Source: Leptospirales bacterium (GTDB lineage Bacteria; Spirochaetota; Leptospiria; Leptospirales; Leptospiraceae). From it: a DNA stretch of 64,000 nucleotides. Made by a program: the position numbers and the translations under genes. The DNA lies in assembly GCA_013297885.1 (NCBI GenBank), contig JAAFIR010000018.1, forward strand, positions 1 through 64,000, given 5' to 3'. This document shows positions 9,014 to 18,500 of the stretch, one piece after another; positions within the stretch are counted from its first letter, which is position 1; the number at the start of each line of letters is the position of its first letter. Under the pieces are notes generated by a model, which was not told the DNA's origin, did not search any database, and was given only the letters and a program-made list of their open reading frames with translations.

Positions 9014-12000
9014 TTAAAACTTACCTTTTTTTGTACTTAATAATTCTTTTACTGTTCCAATTGTTGGAGAAAGCCAATCATCAAGTAATGGTTCATTGCC
9101 TTCACGTTTATTTTTAAATAAAAAATCTTTATTGTGATTTGGAATTTCAGTAGTAATATCTATTTTACGTGCTATTTCAATTGATTTCCAATAGTGTTTT
9201 AATGCTTCTGAAGTATTACCTTTTTGCTCATAAATTGCACCAATATTATTATATACTGCAACTAAAACATTGTAAATCTCTTGGTGAATAGATTCATCTG
9301 ATGAAGGTCTAGCAATTTGTGATTCTTTCTCTTCAAAATCTTCTTTTATTTTGATAAAATTCCCAAGTGCTGCATTTAATTGATTCAAATTATAAAATGA
9401 ATTTGCTCTACCAAACATTACATTTACATTTGTATAAATGTCATCTTCTGAAAGATTTGACCATTGGTTGATTGCTTCTTCGTAATCAGAACGCATATAC
9501 TCAATCCAACCTTTATAATAATACATTTCTCTTTTTAAAGAAGGGTTTTGTAATTTAAATTCTTCAGCTTTTTCAAACATCATCATTGCTGTATTTAAAT
9601 TTTTTCTACGATTTGATTCTTCTTCAGTTAATTTTCCTAAACTTCTTTCAGGATAAACTTTTCTATCAGGGAACTCTGTTATTTTCCCTTCTTTTGCTAC
9701 TAATGCAGATTCTAAATAAGCAATTTTTCCCTTATCAAAATAGATTCTTCCATAATCACCATAAAATAAAGTTTCATCTTCTTCTTTATTTCCATAATAA
9801 TCTTTATAAGTCTCATATCTATTTTTTGCATTATCTAATAAATCTAAACTATCTGAATAATTGCTTACTCTCATATTATGCTCTGCCATTTCAAGTACTG
9901 ATAAATAATGTGCTGAATCGTATTGTGCAGAAAGTTCAAATTGTTTTAAGGCTTGGATCGTTTCGCCTCTTTTTAAAAAGAATCTCCCCCTTTGGTAATA
10001 ACCCTCAGAATACTCATCACCTTTAACAACTTCACCATTGTCAGATTTTTCTTTTTTATTAAAAGCAATATTTAATAAATGCTCAATATTATCTTGTAAC
10101 TCCATATCAGTAACTTGATCTTCAGGATTAATATTGTATTTAATTCTAACATCATTAGTTGTAAGATCAATATAAAACGATGCAAGTTTTGTTAATACAA
10201 ACAAAGAAAGATCATCTTCGATATTTAAACTGTTTCTAACTCGCCTATGATGATCTAGAACAAATGTTGGGTTGTTATCTTTTTTCCACATTTCAATATA
10301 ATTACTTAATAACCCGCCGTTACCTATTGGATTAGTTGGAAATTTATCTACAATTTTATTATAAAAGAAAACTGATTTTGCAAAATTTTGTTGGTTATAA
10401 TAAACTTTTGCAAGCCCAGCAGTTGCTTCAATATTATCAGGTTCTTCACCATCAGTAAAAACTTCTTTGTAATAATTAATTGCTAAATTATCATTTTTAT
10501 AACTTCTATTTCCATCCAATTTAGGTTTTTGAAATAAATTAGCAATATTGGAATGAAATTTTCCAAGTGAAATATAAGTTGTGTTGTCATGAATATTTTT
10601 TTCTAACCTGGAGACAATATAAGCACCAGCACGTCTTATTTTTCTTTCAACTTTTCTTTTTCCATTCCCAGATTCTAAAATCATATATTCATTATCCGGA
10701 ACAATTCTTCCACCTAATGGTAATTTGTCATTATTCCAAGAAGATTTTGGAGAAAGTTGTATCAATGGAACTTCTTGCCTTTTTGTCCAAGCTTCATTTT
10801 CACCATTTGGCTCTCCACCAAAATCAGGTTCAACTACACCAAAAAGTTTTTCAAAAGCTTGGTCATATTCTCCAATTTTCATATAAGCCATACCAAATTT
10901 ATTTAAATATTCTAAATCATTTGGTTCAATTTTTTCACCTTTAGCAAAAGCTGATTTTGCATCTGCTAAAAGTCTAGTTCTTTCAGTTGGGTTTTTTAAA
11001 GTCCCAGCTTTCTTAATTGCTTCAAGCCCCTCATCATAATGCCTAGATGCCTGAAATGGTTTAAGTCCATATTTATAAGAGCTAACTAATGCAATTAATC
11101 CAAATAAAACAGCAGCGGCGATTAAAGCAGTTCTCTTAATTAATTGTGAACGCTTAAGTTCACCTTCTTTGGTATAAATATCTTTTGTTGCAATGACTGG
11201 AATTCCACGAGAAGAATAAGCTCCTGATTTATCAAATAGTTCAACTTCGTAACCAAGCTTTTCAGTTAAGTATGAAGCAACATCTTCTGGTTTTTGAGAA
11301 GTTTTAATTAGCTCAATTAAACCTCGTTCATCCATTTTAGATAATTTATTATTTGTAACTGCGTCAATTACTGCACGTTTTAATTTTGGAGGATAATTAA
11401 CAATTTCTTGTTGAATGATTGCAAGTTCTTCATCTGACAATTCATCTTTTTCTGATTCATCTTCTTCTGCTAAAGAGTCTAAATCTTCATCTAAAGTATC
11501 ATAACTTCCAGAATTTTGTGTTGAATTATCTTCATTGTATTCAATTGTATCTAATGAACCACCTGTTAAATTTGCATTATAACCTTCTTCAAAATTATCT
11601 CCAAGGTTTGTTCCTCCACCAAAATCATCTTCCATTCCTGTTGAAGGAGTGAAATCAGAGTAAGGATCTTGATCTGCAATTTCAAAATTTGAATCATCTT
11701 TTTCATCATCAAAATTAATTGTTTTTTCTTCATCAACTGTATTAAATGCAGCTGTCGCAAAAGGATCTTCTTCCTCGAGGTTGTTTTGTGATATAGAAGA
11801 AAAATCATCAGCTCCACTTCCAATATCATCTAAGCCACTAAATTGGTTAACATCAGCCTGCTCTTCATCATCTAAATTTGGAGTTGCAAATGGATCTTCA
11901 TCATCACTAGTTTTAGGTTCGGCATCAAAATCATCTACACCACCAAATTCATCTAATTCTGGTGTTGCATCATTATTTAAACCTGGAGTTCCAAATGGAT

Positions 12001-12739
12001 CTTCTTCATCACTAGCCTTAGGTTCGGCATCAAAATCATCTAATCCACCAAATTCATTTAATTCTGGTGTTGCATCATCATTTAAACTTGGAGTTGCGAA
12101 TGGATCTTCTTCAGTAGTAGAATCTAAATTTCCAAAAGGGTCAACCTCATTATTTGCTTCTGAAATATCTCCAAAAGGATTTTCATCTTCAGCTTCAACA
12201 GGGATTTTAGCAAAAGGATTAGTATCAGCTTCAGATACTGCTTTAAATGGATTTGTATCAGCAATAGGATCATCTTCTGGGGGAGAATCATCAAAAATAT
12301 TAAAATCTGGAGTTTCATTTGAACTTTTATCTATAGTTAGTTCATCTTCTTCAGAGGTTTCTAAGTCAGTATCAATATTATTATCAAAAGTATTGTGAGT
12401 AAAATCGTCTGGAATATTTTCATCAACTGCTTCTATACCAGATAAAGTTCCGCCCTCATTAAATTTTTCTGCTGATTTTAATAATGCCTCTAAGTCTAAG
12501 TCAGGATGTTCATCAACATAATCTTGAATCGTTGGTATTTCTGGCTCATCTTCATAGTTTTCATCAACTTGAACATCTTCAACTTCAGTATCTTCATCAA
12601 ATTGAGGCTCAGGTAAGCCTTTAATTTTTCTTAAAATTTTAGCAGTTGGATTTAATGTCTCATTCTTAATTGGATCTTTATCAAGTGGAGATAAAATCTC
12701 AGCAATTTTATTTAGTTCATCATTTGAAAATTTAGCCAT
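9014..12739 (-). CDS. Giant acidic/TPR single-pass membrane protein
   Basis: The 1241 residues fall into three parts. Residues 1-500 are extremely acidic and include a 35-residue tandem repeat (EEDPFATPSLNDDATPELNE and near copies) plus scattered DPF/NPF tripeptides. One membrane helix lies near 533-555 (RTALIAAAVLFGLIALVSS). Residues 560-1220 form a TPR-like helical array with motifs such as YLNKFGMAYMKIGEYDQAFE and AVYNNIGAIYEQKGNTSEAL. The acidic part should be cytoplasmic and the TPR array periplasmic. Spirochaetes have periplasmic TPR proteins of the flagellar collar (for example Borrelia BB0236). The late segment LLDDWLSPTIG and the single-TM architecture make a relative of that group plausible, but I could not confirm it. 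It appears monocistronic and diverges from the CBM48 gene. Confidence 0.8.
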   Translation of the reverse strand: MAKFSNDELNKIAEILSPLDKDPIKNETLNPTAKILRKIKGLPEPQFDEDTEVEDVQVDENYEDEPEIPTIQDYVDEHPDLDLEALLKSAEKFNEGGTLSGIEAVDENIPDDFTHNTFDNNIDTDLETSEEDELTIDKSSNETPDFNIFDDSPPEDDPIADTNPFKAVSEADTNPFAKIPVEAEDENPFGDISEANNEVDPFGNLDSTTEEDPFATPSLNDDATPELNEFGGLDDFDAEPKASDEEDPFGTPGLNNDATPELDEFGGVDDFDAEPKTSDDEDPFATPNLDDEEQADVNQFSGLDDIGSGADDFSSISQNNLEEEDPFATAAFNTVDEEKTINFDDEKDDSNFEIADQDPYSDFTPSTGMEDDFGGGTNLGDNFEEGYNANLTGGSLDTIEYNEDNSTQNSGSYDTLDEDLDSLAEEDESEKDELSDEELAIIQQEIVNYPPKLKRAVIDAVTNNKLSKMDERGLIELIKTSQKPEDVASYLTEKLGYEVELFDKSGAYSSRGIPVIATKDIYTKEGELKRSQLIKRTALIAAAVLFGLIALVSSYKYGLKPFQASRHYDEGLEAIKKAGTLKNPTERTRLLADAKSAFAKGEKIEPNDLEYLNKFGMAYMKIGEYDQAFEKLFGVVEPDFGGEPNGENEAWTKRQEVPLIQLSPKSSWNNDKLPLGGRIVPDNEYMILESGNGKRKVERKIRRAGAYIVSRLEKNIHDNTTYISLGKFHSNIANLFQKPKLDGNRSYKNDNLAINYYKEVFTDGEEPDNIEATAGLAKVYYNQQNFAKSVFFYNKIVDKFPTNPIGNGGLLSNYIEMWKKDNNPTFVLDHHRRVRNSLNIEDDLSLFVLTKLASFYIDLTTNDVRIKYNINPEDQVTDMELQDNIEHLLNIAFNKKEKSDNGEVVKGDEYSEGYYQRGRFFLKRGETIQALKQFELSAQYDSAHYLSVLEMAEHNMRVSNYSDSLDLLDNAKNRYETYKDYYGNKEEDETLFYGDYGRIYFDKGKIAYLESALVAKEGKITEFPDRKVYPERSLGKLTEEESNRRKNLNTAMMMFEKAEEFKLQNPSLKREMYYYKGWIEYMRSDYEEAINQWSNLSEDDIYTNVNVMFGRANSFYNLNQLNAALGNFIKIKEDFEEKESQIARPSSDESIHQEIYNVLVAVYNNIGAIYEQKGNTSEALKHYWKSIEIARKIDITTEIPNHNKDFLFKNKREGNEPLLDDWLSPTIGTVKELLSTKKGKF

Positions 12740-12897
12740 GGCAGATTATTAATAAATATCGGAAAGATTTTTAACTTTATAAGAAATATTTTATTCTATG
12801 TCCCTTAAAAATTTTTATATAAATAGTCAAAATCTTAAAAAATGATTTATTAGATTACATAATTATACGAAAATAATATTAAGAATAATTATATCTA

Positions 12898-13761
12898 ATG
12901 AAAAATAAAAAAACTTTCCTAATCATAATCATATTTGCTTTACTATTTGGATTTAAACTTATAGGTCAAGATACAGTAGAATGGATTGGAAGTTATTCTA
13001 ATAAAGATTTAGAAGGAACTGAAAAATTTGATTCTAAAACATATTTTTATTGGCAAATTGAAAGTTTAAAAAGAGCAGTTCCACCTAGATTTATAAAATT
13101 AATTGATATAGAAAATTATGTCAAAAATGGAAAATTTATAAATAAAGGTATCTTGTTCACTTATTTTGGACTAACAAATGAAGAAGTTTCAATTTGTGGG
13201 AATTTTTCAAATTGGAAATGTTTACCAATGAAAAAAAATAAATACGGTGTATTTCAAGTATTAATACCATCTGAGTTTAAAGATAGAAAAGAACAACAAA
13301 TTAGAAAATTTGAATATAAATTCCAAGTGGATAACATTTTTGAATTTGATCCTGAAAACCAAAATAAAATCTCCGATGGTACAGGTTCATATTATTCAGA
13401 ATTTATTTATAATGAAGATGATTTTGAAAAACAAGTATTTTCAAGTATAATTAAAGATGAACTTTTAGAAGATCTTGATTTTATGATTGTAGAATTTAGA
13501 ATTCATAAACCAAATGCTTCAGTAGTTTCCTTAGTTGGTGATTTTAATCAATGGAATCCTGAACATGATTATTTACAAAAAAATGAACATGGAATTTATA
13601 CTTTAAGAAAAAAGCTTAGACCAGGTGAATACCTTTACAATCTAATTGTAGATGGTGAAAAAGTTTTAGATACTTATAATCCAGAAACAAGGCATCGTGT
13701 TGACTCTGATGAATTATCTTCTTATATCAAAATTATCGATTATAGAACTAGCTCATATTAA
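12898..13761 (+). CDS. Exported protein with two CBM48/AMPK-type glycogen-binding domains
   Basis: A signal peptide (residues 1-22, ending near LIGQ) precedes 265 residues with two immunoglobulin-like CBM48 folds. The first (about 83-152) has VSICGNFSNWKCLPMKK and ends FEYKFQVDN. The second (about 196-275) has VSLVGDFNQWNPEHDYLQKN and PGEYLYNLIVDG. The G(D/N)F(N/S)xW core and the later YxxxVDG strand are the family's carbohydrate-contacting elements. There is no catalytic domain. Leptospires have similar exported CBM48-only proteins of unknown role, so glycan binding is an inference. It is transcribed away from the TPR gene; the 158-bp spacer presumably holds both promoters. Confidence 0.82.
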   Translation: MKNKKTFLIIIIFALLFGFKLIGQDTVEWIGSYSNKDLEGTEKFDSKTYFYWQIESLKRAVPPRFIKLIDIENYVKNGKFINKGILFTYFGLTNEEVSICGNFSNWKCLPMKKNKYGVFQVLIPSEFKDRKEQQIRKFEYKFQVDNIFEFDPENQNKISDGTGSYYSEFIYNEDDFEKQVFSSIIKDELLEDLDFMIVEFRIHKPNASVVSLVGDFNQWNPEHDYLQKNEHGIYTLRKKLRPGEYLYNLIVDGEKVLDTYNPETRHRVDSDELSSYIKIIDYRTSSY

Positions 13762-13782
13762 TTTTTATAAATTATTTTTTTG

Positions 13783-13935
13783 TTAACGATTTTCTTCTAA
13801 CCATTTTAATCTTCTAGTGACAGGAATATGTTTTATTTCAAATTCTTCAAATAATGCATCAAAGCCATTTCCATCTAGAGAAGTAGCCACCATTCCAACC
13901 ATCACTGGTTTATTTTCCGGGAAATAAGCTAGCAT
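13783..13935 (-). pseudogene. Short gene remnant, origin unrecognised
   Basis: A 50-codon minus-strand frame (MLAYFPENKPVMVGMVA... to ...RRLKWLEENR) has protein-like composition and ends in TAA. Upstream it is open for only five more codons before a stop. This looks like the C-terminal stub of a larger gene. I do not recognise the family. Confidence 0.35.
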
Positions 13936-14207
13936 TGGTTTTATTATTTCAAATCAAACAACCGTTTTTAATAAAGAGCAAATTTATTCTATTCACAAAA
14001 AGTTTTTCTTTTGCAAAAAAAATTTATTCATCTGAACTCATAACAAAAGATGATATTTATTTATCAATAGATATAAATTTAAATCGTTATTTTATTTCAG
14101 GTGATTATTTAAATCACTATACTGCAAGATTAGAAACTGAAAAATTTTTATATATCAACGAAGCAAATATTAGTTTTGCTATAAAATCAATTACATCAGG
14201 GAGGTGA
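13935..14207 (+). CDS. Doubtful small ORF or gene fragment
   Basis: A 90-codon frame abuts the remnant on the other strand. The second half (SSELITKDDIYLSIDINLN) reads like real protein; the first half is Lys/Phe-rich and may be chance. No good ribosome binding site is visible. It could be a fragment in a decayed stretch (13783-14275) rather than a working gene. Confidence 0.25.
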   Translation: MVLLFQIKQPFLIKSKFILFTKSFSFAKKIYSSELITKDDIYLSIDINLNRYFISGDYLNHYTARLETEKFLYINEANISFAIKSITSGR

Positions 14208-14216
14208 TGTTTTATA

Positions 14217-14275
14217 AAATTCCCCAAACACTACTTCCCCAAATAATCAGATCGACTCGGCATAAATTTTTTTGA
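14217..14275 (+). repeat. Fragment of the dispersed element
   Basis: The segment TTCCCCAAACACTACTTCCC followed by AGATCGACTCGG closely matches the left part of copy E2 at 18891-18930. The hairpins that should follow are missing. It appears to be a truncated copy. Confidence 0.55.
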
Positions 14276-14310
14276 TTGAAATTTTTATTCGAATTTTAAT
14301 TATAATCATT

Positions 14311-15018
14311 ATGGATAATTTACCTTTGAATCAACGTAAACTAATTTTTAAAGTAATAATTAATTTCTTTCTAATAATTTTTAACAATTGTACCCATGAA
14401 ATGGTAAAACCTGTCTTAACCCCCCATACTAAAACTAGTTCTGTAGTTTTTTTTCAAGCAAAACTTGGCTCTTTTAAAACTCTTCCATATCCAATTTGCT
14501 ATATCACTCCCATTGACGCAAAAAGACCTGATGAATTATTATTTAAAGATTTAATTGAATCTTCCTTTTATCAAGTTGGTCCTCTGGCATTGGGTGAGTT
14601 TCATTTTATGAATATAAAACCCGGTAAATATAGAATTGTTGCATTTAAAGATTGGTGGCATATGGGTCGTACAAATAATTCTAGTCAAGGACTTTCAATC
14701 ACTGGGGTATTGTATCTTTCGAATGAAGATATGAAAAAAACTGAATTTGAAATTGGTCCCTCAGAGTTAAAAATTTTAGGGAGGTTTAATATTGATTATA
14801 CTTCATTAAATTCGAGTATGCTTCCAATGAATGGTAAATTATCTGAGAAACATCCAACTGCTAAATGGAAAAATTTTCAAGCCAATAATGACCTTGGAAC
14901 AATAGCTGAAATTATTAAAGATGAAAAATACCTTTATACCGAAAAAGAAAGATTTAAACTTGCCTATACTGGAACACAATGGGAATACCTTTTACAAAAT
15001 ATTACAGTTCAAAAATAA
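14311..15018 (+). CDS. Lipoprotein, function unknown
   Basis: I chose the ATG at 14311 over a TTG 39 bases upstream because the resulting N-terminus (MDNLPLNQRKLIFKVIINFF) gives a basic region, a hydrophobic core and a lipobox Cys at residue 27 (IIFNNC). The mature 209 residues are predicted mainly beta, with FMNIKPGKYRIVAFKDWW. A short 'GxY' strand of this kind is common in carboxypeptidase-regulatory-like or transthyretin-like folds. No enzyme motif is visible. It lies immediately before the decayed MntA-HepT region, so it may be part of an accessory block. Confidence 0.65.
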   Translation: MDNLPLNQRKLIFKVIINFFLIIFNNCTHEMVKPVLTPHTKTSSVVFFQAKLGSFKTLPYPICYITPIDAKRPDELLFKDLIESSFYQVGPLALGEFHFMNIKPGKYRIVAFKDWWHMGRTNNSSQGLSITGVLYLSNEDMKKTEFEIGPSELKILGRFNIDYTSLNSSMLPMNGKLSEKHPTAKWKNFQANNDLGTIAEIIKDEKYLYTEKERFKLAYTGTQWEYLLQNITVQK

Positions 15019-15050
15019 TTTCATATCGACTCTATATTATATTTAAGCAA
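15019..15050 (+). repeat. Direct repeat flanking the toxin-antitoxin remnant, left copy
   Basis: TTTCATATCGACTCTATATT here matches TTTCATATCAGACTCTATTT at about 15589-15612, with one indel and few mismatches over roughly 27 bp. The right copy codes for residues 8-15 of the large VPA1262-like protein. The left copy is non-coding and directly follows the lipoprotein stop. Confidence 0.6.
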
Positions 15051-15103
15051 TTGTAACCCAAAAATAAGCTTGCAAAATAATTAAAAATTCTAAATCATGA
15101 GTT

Positions 15104-15442
15104 ATGAATTTAATTAGTTCTCGTGAAAATTTATTCAAAAATTTAAAACCTGATAAAAATCGAATTCTTAATTTTTGTGATAAATGAAATATAAAAGAGT
15201 TCTATTTTTTTGGCTCTGTATTAACAAAAAATTTTTCAAAAGAAAAATCTGATATTGATATAATGATTGATTTTAATGATAATGTAAGCTGGTCATTATT
15301 TGATCATATCCATATGGTTGAAGAGCTAGAAGCTTTTATGGGGAGAAAAGTTGATCTAATTACAAAAAAAGCACTCGAAAAATCCAAAAACCCATTTAAG
15401 AAAAAAATTATATTAGACGGTTCAATGCTTTATCATGGATAG
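15104..15442 (+). pseudogene. mntA: MntA-type nucleotidyltransferase antitoxin, nonsense-mutated
   Basis: The frame from ATG 15104 gives a minimal nucleotidyltransferase of 112 codons, the usual MntA size. It contains the motif FYFFGSVLTKNFSKEKSDID (GS followed by DxD) and a later GRKVDLITKKAL. MntA proteins neutralise HepT by AMPylation. A TGA at 15185-15187 interrupts the frame before the active site, so no full-length product is expected unless translation restarts. The stop overlaps the following hepT ATG, the standard operon arrangement. TGA in place of TGG would be a single-base change. Confidence 0.85.
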
Positions 15443-15581
15443 AGACTTATCTAGTTTATTAGATATTTTAAATGCATCAAAACTAATTCTTGGTTTTATT
15501 CAAAGTAAATCTTTTAGAGACTTTGAAACTGATATGATGTTAAACTCTGCAGTGGAAGGTAGTACCAATGGAACAAATTGA
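15435..15581 (+). pseudogene. hepT: HepT-type HEPN toxin, truncated
   Basis: The 48-codon frame starts MDRDLSSLLDILNASKLILG and continues SFRDFETDMMLNSAVE, the classic N-terminal half of HepT (about 110-140 residues normally). After AVE the sequence leaves the family and stops, so the Rx4HxY RNase motif of the C-terminal half is lost. The breakpoint (about 15553) lies just before the ribosome binding site of the next gene. The toxin cannot be functional. Confidence 0.82.
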
Positions 15582-18500
15582 AAAATTATTTCATATCAGA
15601 CTCTATTTTATTTTAGAAGAAGGAATTGAACCCACATTATTATATGGAATGATTTCTCCCAAAGAAGATGAAATAATATATTTAAATAAATTAAGTTCTT
15701 ATAATATTGAAAAGAAATTTACACGCCCCAAAATAAGAATTGATAGATTAGATTTTTACACAACAGAAAATTTATGTGGTAAATTTTTTAAGCAAATTCA
15801 AGATAAGTCAATTAGTGATTTTGAAGAATTTGACTTTACTGAAGTTAAAAAAAAAGAGCTGCTAAAATGGAAATTAAATGGAAATATAGTTTTATTTAAA
15901 AATGTATTTTTAGAATCTGATTCTTCTAGTAATTCATTAAGAGAACACCGAAGTTGGCAAAATATAAACATGGGCTCAAGTCTGGCTGATATATATTTGC
16001 AATTAGATAAAGATTATTTTTTTAGCAAAGGTAAAGAATTCTTTATAAATTTGAACAATTTTTTTAAAAAAGAAACGGGGATTAAATTAATTGAAATTGA
16101 ATCCGACGAAATGTTTCCTTATGGTGAGGAATGGAAAAGATTAGGTAATCTTGAATTTATTAAAAGAAGTGAAAAGAAAAAAAATCAAGATTTGTTTGAA
16201 ATAAAATTTTCTTCCTATTCAATTAATTTTTTAATCAAACCAGAACTTTCAAATAAAAAATATATTTCAGTTAGTTATATGTTATCAAATTTTGGATTAA
16301 TTCATTCAAGTGGAATGAAATCTTGCAAAATCAATAAAGAAATAATTACAGAAATTGACTTTACTATTGAAACGAACTTAGCTTGTAAATTTTCTTATCA
16401 GATTTATGAAAGTAATGATGGTATTTCTTATAATTTAATTGCTGAACATAATGTTTTATATATTAAAGCTTTTCAATTTAGTTTAAGGATAATGACTGAT
16501 TTACCTGAGTTACATTCCAGTGATAGTTATTGGAATCGATTTATAACAAATCTTTCTCAAAAAGAAGAAAAAAAGAAAAATCTTCTCAAAATAGAAAAAT
16601 ATAATTTTAATGAAGTGCAAACAGTTCGTCCAGAGAAAAAAGATTTTTTTTATGATTTGCAAAAATATGAAAAGCTTATCCAAGAAAGTAGAAATAAAAA
16701 AAGCAATTCTTATTCAAAGTTTTTTAATGGAAATGACAAGGATAAATATGAATTTGCATTATTTTTAAAAAATGTCTGTGATAGTTTTAAAAAGAAAGGA
16801 GTTAAAATAAATAAAATCATTTTAGCTGACCCTTTTGCAAATGCTGAAACAATTCAATCTTTTATTGTCCATCAAGATTCACATGTTGAACTGATTTTAA
16901 ACTCTTCACAAAAAAGAGAAAGAACAGAAAGTGATCCAGAAGGAGACTCAGATCAACCACTAATAAATAAAATCATACAAGCTTGTTTAGAATATTCAGG
17001 TAAAATACCTACAGATACTAAAATTATTGATATAAATAAAATTTCAAATCCAAAAGAAAGATCATTTCATGACAGATATATTTTGATTGAAACTAGTTAT
17101 AGTGGAAAAATATTTTATAATGGTTTTTTACTAAGTTCATCACTATCTTCTTATTTTGCTGGAACTCCAGCATCAATTAGCGAGCTAGATGTTAATACTA
17201 GTACTGAAATATTTAATTATTTAGAAGCTCTGAAATCAGGATACTCCAACTTAGAGAAAATGAAGAATAATAAAAAAGATTTAGTAGTAAGTGAAATTTG
17301 GCCAGGAATTTATGCTCAAAAAAAAATAATTGCTCAGAATGAAAAAACAAATTTAAAAAAAGAAATTTTAGATTTTGGCATTAAATTACTCAAACAAAAT
17401 AATATAAATTTTCCAATTGAACTAGAAGAATCAGAATACAAAGAAATAATTGAATATAAACCAAAATTTCAAAATAATTTAAAAATTGATTTAACGAATT
17501 TAGTTCCTTATTTTCAAAATAAACCTACTGAAGAGAGCATTCAATTTTTTGCTTTTTTAAATATTTTATCAGTTCATACTTATAGTGAGAATGAAGAATT
17601 TTTCCAGTCATTATATGATTCATTTTTATCGAATCAACTCGTAAAAGAAAAATACATCCAGTATGTTAATGAATGGGAAAATTACAACTCACCAATTGGA
17701 ATTAAAAATGAATTTATTTCGTATGAACAATTACCTATTTTACAAAAACTATTTTTTGTATTTAAAGATTCTCCTCATATTTGGCTCAAAAGTATTTCGG
17801 ATAGAGAACAAACTCCATGTTATCATAATGATTTACTCACAGAATTATATGAATTATATCTTCAATTTGATCCAGAATTTGCCATAAAACTTTTAGAAAA
17901 TTTATTTGATGAATCTAATTTTTTTGAAAAGTTGAATTTGATTTCAAATGAAACTGAATTAAGGAAATTACAAAAAACTTCTAGACTTGGACAAGCTTTA
18001 AAAGCCAATTTTTTATATTACATTAGAGCAATCAGAATACCAAAATTTTTTATAACTCTAACTGGATCAAAAAATACTTGGATCAAACAATTGGGGCTGA
18101 TTGGAGTTTATAATCTTAAAACAGGTTTATTGGATAATTTTTCAGAAGAATTCAAATCATTAATAGAAAACGAGGAATTTCTTTCAAATAAAATATCTGA
18201 AACAGATAAGATTAGTTTCATTTATACAATTTATTCACACTGGATAAAATTAAAATTAGAGTTAATTCATAAAAAATTAAAAAATGAAAAATTCTATTTA
18301 GAAAGTAAAACAGAATTTTTTAATTACTTTAAGAATTTAGATGATAATGAAATTTTTGAAAAAATGAAAATTTTTTTATTTATTTATCAAAATGATTTAG
18401 ATGTGATTGTTGAAATAATTCAAGAAGCAAAAGAGTTTTTTTCAGCTGAAGTAATCCAAAAATTATATGAAGAAATTTTAATTAGATTTATAGCATTAAA

